Assembly (NCBI RefSeq): GCF_026626335.1
Contig: NZ_JAPNTZ010000004.1
Coordinates: 372,001 to 436,000 of the forward strand
Direction: 5' to 3'
DNA: 64,000 nucleotides
Origin: Paractinoplanes pyxinae
GTDB lineage: Bacteria > Actinomycetota > Actinomycetes > Mycobacteriales > Micromonosporaceae
Shown here: positions 18,394-29,639 of the stretch, piece by piece
Position numbering within the stretch: the first letter of the stretch is position 1
Layout: every line of letters begins with the position of its first letter
Made by a program: the position numbers and the translations under genes
Notes under the pieces: generated by a model
What the model was told of the DNA's origin: nothing
Seen by the model: only the letters and a program-made list of their open reading frames with translations
The model's database searches: none

Positions 18394-19277
18394 GCCGCTG
18401 TTCCCTCATCTTTTTCGAAGCTCGCGTAGTAGCTGGCCGCCATGTCCTTGTCGCCGTGGCCCTGCTCGGCAGCCCGACGGAAGCGCTCGGCCCCGGCCTC
18501 GGCCAGGTCGAGGCGGACGCCGTGCTGCCGGCCGGCCTCGGCGATGAGGCGGGCGTCCTTCTCGGCCGTGGTCACGGCGAACGCGGCCGGGGAAAGTTTG
18601 TCGCCCCGGACCAGGCCGACCTTGGTCCGCAGGTACGCGTTGTCGAGCGGGCCGCCCTCGATGACCTGCAGGAACTTGTCGGGATCGACGCCCAGCGCCT
18701 CGGCCAGCGAAAGCGTCTCGGCGCCGGCGTGGGTGAGGGCCAGGACCCAGCTGTTGGCGACCAGCTTGAGGCGGGTGGCCGCGCCGGGCTGGTCGAGCCA
18801 AACCGTACGGGCACCGACCGCATCGAAAATCGGGGTGACCTCGTCGCGGCGCTCGGCCGGGCCGGCGGCGAGCACGGTGAGCTGACCGGCCTCGGCGGGC
18901 TGGCGCGTTCCCAGTACGGGCGTGTCGAAGAAGGCGAAGCCGTGGTCGGCGGCGTCGGCGGCCAGGCGGTCGACGTCCTCCAGGCTCACCGTCGTCGACT
19001 GGACCCAGATCGCGCCGTTCCTCGCCGCGGGGAAGGCGTCCCGCATGACGTCCCGGACGGCGTCGCCGTCGTACAGCATGGTGATCACCACGTCGGCGTC
19101 GCGGACGGCCTCGGCCGGGGTGGGTGCGACCACGGCGCCGTCGCCGGCCAGCGGTTCGGCCTTGCCGGGGCTGCGGTTCCAGACGCGTACGGTGTGTCCG
19201 GCCTTGATCAGATTACGGGCCATCGCGGCGCCCATGATGCCGGTGCCCAGCACGCCAACAGTCAGTGTCTCGCTCAT
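18381..19277 (-). CDS. 3-hydroxyisobutyrate-dehydrogenase-family oxidoreductase
   Basis: NAD(P)-dependent beta-hydroxyacid dehydrogenase of 298 residues (GarR/HIBADH family). The N-terminal Rossmann motif [16 protein letters not shown] gives the cofactor site. The substrate loop at about residue 120, which in this family includes a DxPVxG motif, reads [17 protein letters not shown]; most members have PVSG here. The catalytic lysine is in RLKLVANSW. The start ATG at 19277 is preceded by a GGAAAG ribosome site. It overlaps the chemoreceptor gene tail to tail. Other family members act on tartronate semialdehyde, hydroxyisobutyrate or imines; the substrate cannot be fixed here. Confidence 0.9.
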   Translation of the reverse strand: MSETLTVGVLGTGIMGAAMARNLIKAGHTVRVWNRSPGKAEPLAGDGAVVAPTPAEAVRDADVVITMLYDGDAVRDVMRDAFPAARNGAIWVQSTTVSLEDVDRLAADAADHGFAFFDTPVLGTRQPAEAGQLTVLAAGPAERRDEVTPIFDAVGARTVWLDQPGAATRLKLVANSWVLALTHAGAETLSLAEALGVDPDKFLQVIEGGPLDNAYLRTKVGLVRGDKLSPAAFAVTTAEKDARLIAEAGRQHGVRLDLAEAGAERFRRAAEQGHGDKDMAASYYASFEKDEGTAAQTR

Positions 19278-19430
19278 GCCGTTATCTTTCCGCCCTTCTC
19301 GGCCGGACGCAGACTCCACGTCTCGTACGTAGCGCCGCGCGGACCTGCTGCGTGCCGGAACAACTGCGGGATCTTGCGACAGGCGGCAGCGAGAGTCCGC
19401 TTCAACCGACCATCTCGGACTGGCTGGTAA

Positions 19431-21068
19431 TCACAAGATAAAATAGGTGTTTCCGATTCCCCGCTCACCCGAGCCGGCCAGTGCTTTCGACAGGCTGAGC
19501 AATTGCGCGTCAGTCAGCGAAGCTACATAGTCCAAAACTGCGCGGCGTTGATCGGCGGAGGAGCCGGCGAGATCCTTCGTGTATTCGCGCAGAGTCATCG
19601 GCAGTCGATCGGGATCGTTGTCCGACCACTCGACCAGTCGAGTCACGGTGTCCCGCAAGACGCGAGTCTGGCCCAACTGGCTGAGCGCCAACTCTGCTCT
19701 GTCTATGACGAACTTACGGGTCAGCCATTTGAGAACCTGTACTTCATGCCAGTGATCGTCTTGAAGCCGTGCGATGACAGCCTTGTGTGAGCCGCGTGGT
19801 CCGGCCGTTATGCCACGGACGTAGGAGTCGGTGCGGCTGGCGAAAGCCGAGCGAATCATGGTGAATGCGGTCCGCGATCCGTTGAAATGTCGGAGCATGG
19901 TGTAGTCGATAAGCACCAGGACTTTCTCTGCGGCAGCCGCCAAGGAGTCAGAGCTGTAGACATCGGGATACTCCTCCGCCAATTTTCTGCCATGTTGCTC
20001 CAGCGTCTGAAAGTCCATGGTGATGGGTACGTAGCCGCGATGCCGGCGGGAGCCGATGAAGTCACGCAGCAGAGCAACGATCTGGTTGCGTGGGAACATT
20101 CCCGCACAGTAGAAATCTTCAAGATCATGCAGCGCGTACGTGATGTCGTCGGCAGTGTCCATTATCGACGCCTCAAGCGTCTGCGCGAATAGGGGGACCG
20201 GCACGTCGGCTCGAACCCGGTCGAATGCTTCCGCATCAGTTCGGTACGCGTTGAACTTGCGCCATTTAAGGCTGTTCGGCTGGTCGTCGCGCAGCCACGG
20301 GTACTTGATTAGAGCGGCGAGCGTGGCGGCGGTAAGATTGAGGCCTCGTTGATGTTGAAATCGGTATTCGATCTGAGTCAACATCCGGAAGCTTTGTGCG
20401 TTTCCCTCGAATCCGTCCGTTAAGTCCAATTGTTCGCGGGCGCACTTGTCGAGAGCTTGTTCGCCCGCATGGCCGAAGGGAGGATGTCCCACATCGTGTG
20501 CCAAGCAGGCTGCCTCGACGGTATCCGGGTCAAGCCCGCCGCCCGCCTCGATGTCTTCGGACTCCGTTGATAGAGAGAGAAGGTCGGCAATCCTTCGGCC
20601 CACCTGTCCGACCTTTATCGAGTGAGTTAGTCTGCTGTGCATCAAATAGCCGGAGTAGTCCGGACTGACGATCTGAGTAACCCCCGCTAGCCGGTGCAAA
20701 GCATAAGAATGGAGTACTCGATCCCGATCCAGTCGCCCCTCGGACCGGCTCTCGTTCCTTCGTTTTTCTTTGGACGCGCGAGAGTTGCGCCCCACCATAG
20801 GCAAGGTGGTGTGCCTTCTTTTCTCCTTGGTTGCTGCAGTTAGGCAACCGTTGGAGGTCAATCGAATCTGGCCCCAATGTATGCGGTCCCACAATTCCGC
20901 CGCCGCATCCAACTTGCTGGTTCGAGCCTCCGATGCGACATCCTTTAGGAGCTCCTCGATCTCGATCTCGCCGGCGGCGCGAACCTTCTTGAGCAGCAGT
21001 GCAGCCAGCTCTCTAGGTCGTCCGGCTGGCGGATTATTTCCGGCGGGTCGACCGACGTCAGTCTCCAT
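19431..21068 (-). CDS. dGTPase-family HD triphosphohydrolase
   Basis: A 545-residue member of the deoxyguanosine triphosphate hydrolase family, which cleaves dNTP to nucleoside plus triphosphate. The metal residues are visible: His in SRLTHSIKVGQVGRRIA (about 149), the HD pair in AHDVGHPPFGHAGEQAL (191-192), and Asp in IMDTADDITY (307). The family motif FEGNAQSFRMLTQIE follows. About 110 extra N-terminal residues contain a possible winged-helix segment and a basic linker. The second of two adjacent ATGs is chosen for its spacing from AGAGG. The gene is clearly lower in GC than its flanks and is 24 bases downstream of the membrane-protein gene, implying one operon. dGTPases are known anti-phage effectors; a defence role here is inference. 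A housekeeping dgt role is the alternative. Confidence 0.9.
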   Translation of the reverse strand: METDVGRPAGNNPPAGRPRELAALLLKKVRAAGEIEIEELLKDVASEARTSKLDAAAELWDRIHWGQIRLTSNGCLTAATKEKRRHTTLPMVGRNSRASKEKRRNESRSEGRLDRDRVLHSYALHRLAGVTQIVSPDYSGYLMHSRLTHSIKVGQVGRRIADLLSLSTESEDIEAGGGLDPDTVEAACLAHDVGHPPFGHAGEQALDKCAREQLDLTDGFEGNAQSFRMLTQIEYRFQHQRGLNLTAATLAALIKYPWLRDDQPNSLKWRKFNAYRTDAEAFDRVRADVPVPLFAQTLEASIMDTADDITYALHDLEDFYCAGMFPRNQIVALLRDFIGSRRHRGYVPITMDFQTLEQHGRKLAEEYPDVYSSDSLAAAAEKVLVLIDYTMLRHFNGSRTAFTMIRSAFASRTDSYVRGITAGPRGSHKAVIARLQDDHWHEVQVLKWLTRKFVIDRAELALSQLGQTRVLRDTVTRLVEWSDNDPDRLPMTLREYTKDLAGSSADQRRAVLDYVASLTDAQLLSLSKALAGSGERGIGNTYFIL

Positions 21069-21092
21069 CATAATCCTCTAATTAGACGGTAA

Positions 21093-22274
21093 TCATGGTT
21101 GGCGGTCAGTTCGGCGAGCACCGTCATGGTTCTTGCCTTCGGCATTTTCAGGGTTTGCCGGTCCGCTGTCGGCAACCTCGTTCGCCTGGGTGCCGGAGGT
21201 CGAGGAACTAGAAGGTTCTGGGGGTCCCTCGGCGGCTCTGACCGGTGGTTGCGCTGGCTTGGCTTGTGGATCTTTGCTCGGCAGGTGATCAAGAATTTGC
21301 TGCGCGCGAGAGTCGGCCACTCTGGTGACCAATTGCTGAGCGATCCCGAACACGAGTGCATAAGCAAGAATCTGTCGTTGGTTGTCAAGGTTGGTAAGAC
21401 CAGGAACAAATCCTCCGGATAGGAGCAGCATACCGATAATTGCGCTCAGTGCCCCGGCCGGGACCTTGAGGACAGCCAGCGCGGTGGACACTGAGTACGG
21501 TGTCGAGGTGCCCCGCAGATTGCGTATGGCAACGATGGCCCCTAGGGCTCCGCCGACCGCACCGAGCCCGGCAACAATCAGGATGTCCCCACCGGTGGGT
21601 CGTTGGCGATCACCGCTAGGGCACACGGTCTGTACCTGCTGCGTGATCTGCGGATCGGTGACGGCACTGGTTACGCTCGGTTCAAAGCACAGCGGGATGG
21701 CGGCCGGCGACAGCGCGACCGCGACCACCAATATCCCGGTGAACAGGGCGATAGCGGCAGCAGTTAGCAGAATGATGTTTCGGAAGTTGCGGAGGCGGAC
21801 GTATTCCTGATCCGATGCGTCGTATGCGGTCTCCATGGCTTGTTTCAGCGCGGCTCGGCGCAGCTCCGGGTTGACGCTTCTCAGTAGTCCCTCTATTTCG
21901 ATGCGACGTGGGTCATTCCGGTCAAGGACCATGGCTAAACGAGTTGTCACCTCGGGGAGTGTCGCCTCGAACTCCGGATCGGGCAGGAGGTCGGACAAGA
22001 AGGTTTTGGCCGCATGCAGATTCATGTAAGCCCGTTCGACAGACGTTCCACGCCACTTGTCTCGAAGCCCTCGACGTTTGACGCGAGAGGTGCATCGGCA
22101 GGCCTCACGTGCTTCGGCAAGGTGGTACTCGATCGCTGTCCTGTTCGCTGAGAGGGCAGCCGCACGGCTGTCGGACATCGCGTTTTGCATGCGATGGTCG
22201 ATTCGCGCGGCCTCGACCGAGGCCTGCACGGCCCATGATTCCGGCCATATGTCATGCGACGTCGGCGCGTTCAT
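21093..22274 (-). CDS. Four-helix membrane protein of unknown function, paired with dGTPase
   Basis: A 393-residue protein I do not recognise. Residues 1-165 are soluble and helical, including KWRGTSVERAYMNLHAA and RNDPRRIEIEGLL. Hydrophobic segments follow at about 166-190, 231-252, 263-288 and 303-318. An extracytoplasmic loop between the first two has two cysteines (C196, C218). The last 65 residues are Pro/Ser/Gly-rich and probably cytoplasmic and disordered. The ATG at 22274 is chosen; its GGGGAGG ribosome site has 4 bases spacing, while the TTG one codon earlier is too close. GC content is low, as for the dGTPase. The pair may form a membrane sensor plus nucleotide-depleting effector, which is a hypothesis. 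Confidence 0.8.
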   Translation of the reverse strand: MNAPTSHDIWPESWAVQASVEAARIDHRMQNAMSDSRAAALSANRTAIEYHLAEAREACRCTSRVKRRGLRDKWRGTSVERAYMNLHAAKTFLSDLLPDPEFEATLPEVTTRLAMVLDRNDPRRIEIEGLLRSVNPELRRAALKQAMETAYDASDQEYVRLRNFRNIILLTAAAIALFTGILVVAVALSPAAIPLCFEPSVTSAVTDPQITQQVQTVCPSGDRQRPTGGDILIVAGLGAVGGALGAIVAIRNLRGTSTPYSVSTALAVLKVPAGALSAIIGMLLLSGGFVPGLTNLDNQRQILAYALVFGIAQQLVTRVADSRAQQILDHLPSKDPQAKPAQPPVRAAEGPPEPSSSSTSGTQANEVADSGPANPENAEGKNHDGARRTDRQP

Positions 22275-22610
22275 CAAACCTCCCCGCCTAGGCGGTGGAC
22301 CAGCTATTTAGCCAGACTCAACTATTTACAACGGGAAACTTTCTGCATCGAGCTTCGCGTTGCTCTTCAATTACAGAACGGCGTGACGCTTGGCAAAGCC
22401 GTACTGTCGTTGATCTGCCCTCCGTATCGCATGAGATCGCTTGGACGCTGCACAGCGGTTTCTGGGGCGAAGCTCTAGAACAACCATCCTCAACTGCCCT
22501 TCCGCATTCAGCTGGCGAACTCTTTCGTCTTTCGGCCGAACCAAAGTCAGACGCAGACGGCCCGGGCGGCGAAGGCGGAAGATGTCGTACCCCTGGGACA
22601 GAATGACTGG
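22275..22610. other. Intergenic region at the right edge of the low-GC insert
   Basis: This 336-base gap separates the dGTPase-operon start from the polymerase gene and carries the promoter-like elements near 22284-22328. Base composition rises gradually to the chromosomal level toward 22550. Short open frames on both strands cross it, but none has a ribosome site, family resemblance or G/C-ending codon bias. No integrase, tRNA or clear direct repeat was seen that would mark an insertion site. Confidence 0.6.
22284..22295. promoter_or_regulatory. Perfect palindrome at the leader of the dGTPase operon
   Basis: CCGCCTAGGCGG is a perfect 12-base palindrome 10 bases upstream of the membrane-protein ATG and directly abutting its ribosome site. 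Two A/T-rich -10-like TAAATA sequences on the minus strand lie just upstream (22305-22310 and 22323-22328). The palindrome could be an operator or a small hairpin limiting ribosome access; neither is proven. Confidence 0.4.
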
Positions 22611-24278
22611 GTGCTGACAGCGGTGGAGGCGGAGGCGGGCGGTCGAGGGGGCCGCCTGCAAGAGCTGCGCGTTGACGGCACCGCGGCCGGGCCGGTGCAG
22701 ATGGTCGGTGACCTGGCGGGGGCGATCGGCGAACGGGAAGCCGCCGATCACCCCCGTTGGGTCTGGGCGGCCACCGTCGACATCTATCCGGGCCTGCTGC
22801 GGGCCGGGGTGCGAGTCGCCCGCTGTCACGATCTCGAGCTGACCGAGGCGCTGCTCTCCGGTCACGCCGGGCGCTGGGGTGAGCCACGATCACCGGCGGC
22901 GGCCTTGGCCCGGTTGCGGGGTCTGCCCGTTCCGGCCGACCCGCCGCCCCGCGTGGCCGAGCCGCCCGGGTTCGCCCAGGCCGCGCTGTTCGAGTCGGCG
23001 GGCTCCTCGGCCGCCGCCGTGGGCATCGACGTGGTCCGCGAGGTCTACGCCGACCAGCTGCGGCGTCAGGCGCAGACTGAGCATCCGGGGCGGTTCCGGC
23101 TGCTGGTCGCGGCCGAGTCGGCGGGCGCGCTGGTGGGGGCCGAGATGGGCCACGCCGGCCTGCCGTGGCGGGCCGATCTGCACGACGAGCTGCTGCGCGG
23201 GCTGCTGGGCCCGCCGCAACCGGTCGGCCCACCCCGGCGGCTGGCCGAGCTGACGGCCGAGATCAACGCCGCCTTCGGGGCCTGGGGGCTGCACCCCGAC
23301 TCGCCGGCCGAGGTCGTGCGGGCCTTCGCCCGGGCCGGCATCGACATCCCGAACACGCGGGCCTGGGTGCTCAAGAACGTCGACCATCCGGCCGTGCGCC
23401 CGCTGCTGGAATACAAAGAGCTCTACCGCATCTGGACGGCGCACGGCTGGGCCTGGTGCGACTCGTGGGTGATCAACGGGCGCTTCCGGCCGGAATACGT
23501 GCCGGGCGGTGTGGTCAGCGGCCGCTGGGCCACCCGCGGCGGCGGCGCGCTGCAGGTGCCCAAGGCGGTGCGGCGGGCCGTGGTGGCCGACCCGGGCTGG
23601 CGGTTCGTGGTGGCCGACGCCGGGCAGCTCGAGCCGCGGGTGCTGGCCGCCATCTCGGGCGATCAGCGGCTGGCGGCGGCCGCGGCGGCCGGTGATCTCT
23701 ACGCCGCGCTGGCCGCCGACTCGTTCGAGGGCGACCGGGCCAAGGCCAAGATCGCGCTGCTCGGGGCCATGTACGGGCAGACCGGCGGGGCGGCCATCCC
23801 CGCGCTGGCCGTGCTGCGTCAGCGCTATCCGACGGCGTTCGAGTTCGTCGAGCACGCGGCCCGGGTCGGGGAGGCGGGCGGGCTGGTCCGGTCGTGGCTG
23901 GGCCGCACGTGCCCGCCGTCGTCGGCTTCGTGGCGCGATGCCGGTCTGGATCCGCCGGAAGAGGCGGGGGAGCCGGTGGGCGCCTCGGGCCGCGCGCGGG
24001 GTCGCTTCACCCGCAACTTCGTCGTGCAGGCGACGGCGGCCGAGTGGGCGTTGGTGCTGCTGGCGACGCTGCGCACGGCGTTGGAGGGCAGCAAGGCGGA
24101 AATGGTGCTTTTCGTGCATGACGAGGTGGTGGTGCACTGCCCGGCCGAGGACGCCGAGCGGATCGTGGCGGCCGTGCAAGAGAGCGCGGTGACGGCGGGC
24201 CGGCTTCTCTTCGGCGACACCGCTGTGCGCTTCCCGCTCGATGTGGCGGTCGTCGACGCTTATGCGGACGCGAAGTAG
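22611..24278 (+). CDS. Bifunctional 3'-5' exonuclease/DNA polymerase (PolA-like, actinobacterial type)
   Basis: A 555-residue family A polymerase without the 5' nuclease domain. The N-terminal 220 residues correspond to a 3'-5' exonuclease-like fold. Motif A is ADAGQLEPR (catalytic Asp and Glu kept, but Tyr-Ser of the usual DYSQIELR replaced by Ala-Gly), motif B contains AKAKIALLGAMYGQTGG, and motif C is FVHDEVVVH with the second catalytic Asp. The GTG start matches the N-terminus of recalled actinobacterial homologues. It probably acts in repair or gap filling rather than as the main Pol I. It lies just right of the low-GC insert but has normal GC itself. A hairpin terminator overlaps the last base of its stop codon. 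Confidence 0.87.
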   Translation: MLTAVEAEAGGRGGRLQELRVDGTAAGPVQMVGDLAGAIGEREAADHPRWVWAATVDIYPGLLRAGVRVARCHDLELTEALLSGHAGRWGEPRSPAAALARLRGLPVPADPPPRVAEPPGFAQAALFESAGSSAAAVGIDVVREVYADQLRRQAQTEHPGRFRLLVAAESAGALVGAEMGHAGLPWRADLHDELLRGLLGPPQPVGPPRRLAELTAEINAAFGAWGLHPDSPAEVVRAFARAGIDIPNTRAWVLKNVDHPAVRPLLEYKELYRIWTAHGWAWCDSWVINGRFRPEYVPGGVVSGRWATRGGGALQVPKAVRRAVVADPGWRFVVADAGQLEPRVLAAISGDQRLAAAAAAGDLYAALAADSFEGDRAKAKIALLGAMYGQTGGAAIPALAVLRQRYPTAFEFVEHAARVGEAGGLVRSWLGRTCPPSSASWRDAGLDPPEEAGEPVGASGRARGRFTRNFVVQATAAEWALVLLATLRTALEGSKAEMVLFVHDEVVVHCPAEDAERIVAAVQESAVTAGRLLFGDTAVRFPLDVAVVDAYADAK

Positions 24279-24297
24279 GAAGGCGTGGCCGCCTTCC
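24278..24297 (+). terminator. Hairpin terminator after the polymerase gene
   Basis: A perfect 8-base-pair stem (24278-24285 with 24290-24297, GGAAGGCG) and a 4-base loop begin at the last base of the polymerase stop codon. It should isolate the polymerase from the metH leader. Confidence 0.65.
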
Positions 24298-24310
24298 CCG
24301 CGGCCGGCTC

Positions 24311-24395
24311 GGGCGTTGCGCGCTGGTGCTGGTGGGCGCTGCGCTCCTGCGGTGCGGGCGTTGCGCGCTGGTGCTCGTGAGCGCTGCGCTCCTGC
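24311..24395. repeat. Two 40-base direct repeats, 45-base period
   Basis: Copies at 24311-24350 and 24356-24395 share 38 of 40 bases, starting GGGCGTTGCGCGCTGGTGCT. A 5-base spacer GGTGC follows the first copy. They lie between the polymerase terminator and the SAH riboswitch, so in the metH upstream region. No protein or RNA function is apparent. Confidence 0.85.
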
Positions 24396-24458
24396 CTGGG
24401 AAGTCTCACCCAGTGACCGCGTACGGGGAAGGGAAAGGAAAATCGGGTAAGTTTGTTG

Positions 24459-24533
24459 GTCCGAGACGAGAGGCGCTGCAACGGGGTGACACCCGCCACG
24501 CTCGCTCGGTGGAAACCGACCAAGGGCGCCTCC
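24459..24533 (+). promoter_or_regulatory. S-adenosylhomocysteine (SAH) riboswitch upstream of metH
   Basis: The RNA carries the SAH-riboswitch hallmarks. The core GAGGCGCTGCAACGG at 24470-24484 matches the recalled consensus. The outer stem pairs GAGGCGC (24470-24476) with GCGCCTC (24526-24532). An inner hairpin is CGGG (24482-24485) with CCCG (24492-24495). A pseudoknot can pair CCGAG (24461-24465) with CTCGG (24505-24509). It ends 21 bases before the metH GTG and 8 bases before its ribosome site. In known cases, SAH binding turns on genes that remove SAH or regenerate methionine. No separate terminator hairpin is evident, so control at translation initiation is plausible. Confidence 0.85.
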
Positions 24534-24554
24534 GTTGTACCGGAGGTGGTCGGT

Positions 24555-28178
<3,624 letters not shown>

Positions 28179-28195
28179 TCGGGCATGATCGTCGG

Positions 28196-28609
28196 GTGAC
28201 TTCCGTCGATCTGCAGGGCGTCGATGCCCTCTTGACCCAGGCGCGCGCCGGCGTGCGACGGCTCGACCCGCACGAGACGCGGGCTGCCGCCGCGGCCGGC
28301 GCGCTGCTCATCGACACCCGCACCGACGTGCAGCGGGCCCAGCAGGGCTCGCTGCCCGGCGCCATCGTCATCGACCGCACGGTGATGGAGTGGCGGCTCG
28401 ACCCACGGTCGCCCAACCGCATCCCCGAGGCCACCGACGCCGACCGGGTGATCGTGGTGGTGTGCCGGCAGGGCTACAGCTCGAGCCTGGCCGCCGCCTC
28501 GCTGCGCGCCTGCGGTCTGCCCAACGCGACCGACCTGGCCGGCGGCTTCGAGGCGTGGGTGGCCGCGGGCCTGCCCACGACCACCGACCCCGAGGACGTG
28601 CGCTACTGA
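28196..28609 (+). CDS. Rhodanese-domain sulfurtransferase
   Basis: A 137-residue single-domain rhodanese. The active-site loop has its cysteine in VVVCRQGYSSSLA, near residue 87, and the family motif GALLIDTRTDVQR is in the N-terminal third. The GTG start lies 17 bases after the metH stop. The long reading frame continuing back into metH is only antisense-free shadow and is not used. Rhodaneses transfer sulfane sulfur from thiosulfate or persulfides; co-transcription with metH suggests a link to thiol metabolism. The loop is CRQGYS rather than the thiosulfate-type CRKGVT, so the substrate is uncertain. Confidence 0.85.
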   Translation: MTSVDLQGVDALLTQARAGVRRLDPHETRAAAAAGALLIDTRTDVQRAQQGSLPGAIVIDRTVMEWRLDPRSPNRIPEATDADRVIVVVCRQGYSSSLAAASLRACGLPNATDLAGGFEAWVAAGLPTTTDPEDVRY

Positions 28610-28616
28610 GGGCGTC

Positions 28617-28650
28617 CGTCCCTCATGGATGTCGATTACCCGGAGGGACG
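28617..28650. terminator. Hairpin between convergent rhodanese and DUF4142 genes
   Basis: Arms CGTCCCTC (28617-28624) and GAGGGACG (28643-28650) form 8 perfect pairs with an 18-base loop, between the two convergent genes. A shorter alternative, TGAGGG pairing CCCTCA (28607-28625), overlaps the rhodanese stop. Either may terminate transcription; the loop is large. Confidence 0.5.
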
Positions 28651-28655
28651 CGGTT

Positions 28656-29468
28656 TCAGTACCGGGATCGGTAGCGGCGTCGCCGGCGGCGGGGGTCGTT
28701 GAGGACGCTGCGGCCGACGAAGAAGGCCAGACCGACGATCACCGCCAGCAGACCGCCGACCAGCGGAAGGCTGACCGCCGGGCCTCCGGTGCTCGAGCCG
28801 GACGAGGCGAGCGCCTGGCTTCCGCCGCCGCTGTTGCTGACCGGGGTGGTGGCCGGCGGCGGGGCGGTCGGCAGCGCCTCGAAGTCGACCAGGGTGCTGC
28901 TCTCGAGCAGGGTCAGGTGGGTCATCACGAACTGGTTGGCCCGCTGGGCCAGCTTGCGGATCGTGTCGTTGCGGGTGCTCGTGCGGATCGTCGCGATGGC
29001 CGGGAAGATCTTGCCGTGGGCGGCCCGCAGCCGGTCGATGTAGATCTGGTCGAACTCCTCGCCCTGGGCCTCGCGCATCTCGGCCAGCCAGCCCTGCTGG
29101 TCCTCGTTGGGCTTGTCGGGCAGGTCGATGGAGAGCTTGCGGGCCGCGTCGCGGACCATCTTGTCCAGCACCACGTGCTGGGCGGCGATGTCCTTCCCAA
29201 TCTTCTTGATCTTCGGGTTGTCCGACCTCTCCTGGGCCATCTCGCCGGCCGGGATCTCCCACAGGCCGGCCAGCCGCACCTTGACCGCGAAGTCCTTGTC
29301 GGCCGCGGCGACCCGGCCCTCGCCGGTGTCGGTGATGAGCCCGTTGGGCGGCAGCGGTACGCCGGGTTCCGCCTGCGCCGCGCTCGGTGCGAGCAGGAGG
29401 AGGGCCGTCGCGGCGACCACCACCCCCAGCAGGTGCCTGCGGCGGAACAAGCGATCGACGGCGAACAC
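28656..29468 (-). CDS. DUF4142 exported protein with C-terminal membrane anchor
   Basis: A 270-residue protein. The GTG at 29468 is chosen because AAGGAGG lies 5 bases upstream; an earlier in-frame ATG has no such site. A basic N-terminus (RLFRRRHLLG) and hydrophobic stretch form a signal peptide ending near SAAQA. Residues 45-190 match the ferritin-like DUF4142 helical bundle: KDFAVKVRLAGLWEIPAGEMAQ, IGKDIAAQHVVLDKMV and ANQFVMTHLTLL. A Ser/Gly/Thr-rich linker, one hydrophobic segment (LVGGLLAVIVGLAFFVG) and an RRRRRR tail follow, which looks like a sortase-like or membrane-retention end, though no LPxTG is seen. Metal binding is not shown in this family. Confidence 0.83.
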   Translation of the reverse strand: MFAVDRLFRRRHLLGVVVAATALLLLAPSAAQAEPGVPLPPNGLITDTGEGRVAAADKDFAVKVRLAGLWEIPAGEMAQERSDNPKIKKIGKDIAAQHVVLDKMVRDAARKLSIDLPDKPNEDQQGWLAEMREAQGEEFDQIYIDRLRAAHGKIFPAIATIRTSTRNDTIRKLAQRANQFVMTHLTLLESSTLVDFEALPTAPPPATTPVSNSGGGSQALASSGSSTGGPAVSLPLVGGLLAVIVGLAFFVGRSVLNDPRRRRRRYRSRY

Positions 29469-29639
29469 GTCAACCTCCTTCAACTGCACTCGGCGGGGCC
29501 CCTGTTGGGCGGATATACGCACCGGGACCCCGCGCGGATCAAAGGAAGTTCACAGATTCCGTCCCGGTCACGCGGCGTTTGCTCGCGGAGGCGGCGGGTA
29601 GCCAGAACCGCTCAAGCGTGTGCCGACCGGGAGGTTCTT

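Noticed and set aside
19274..19468. Minus-strand ORF joining the end of the dGTPase gene to the dehydrogenase promoter
   Set aside because: It begins inside the dGTPase gene in another frame, has no ribosome site, and has no recognisable product.
22371..22865. Minus-strand ORF (164 codons) across the intergenic region and polymerase 5' end
   Set aside because: No ribosome site or family match, and more than half lies antisense to the polymerase gene.
24453..24554. Upstream extension of metH
   Set aside because: It would be translated through the SAH riboswitch; the GTG at 24555 has a proper ribosome site.
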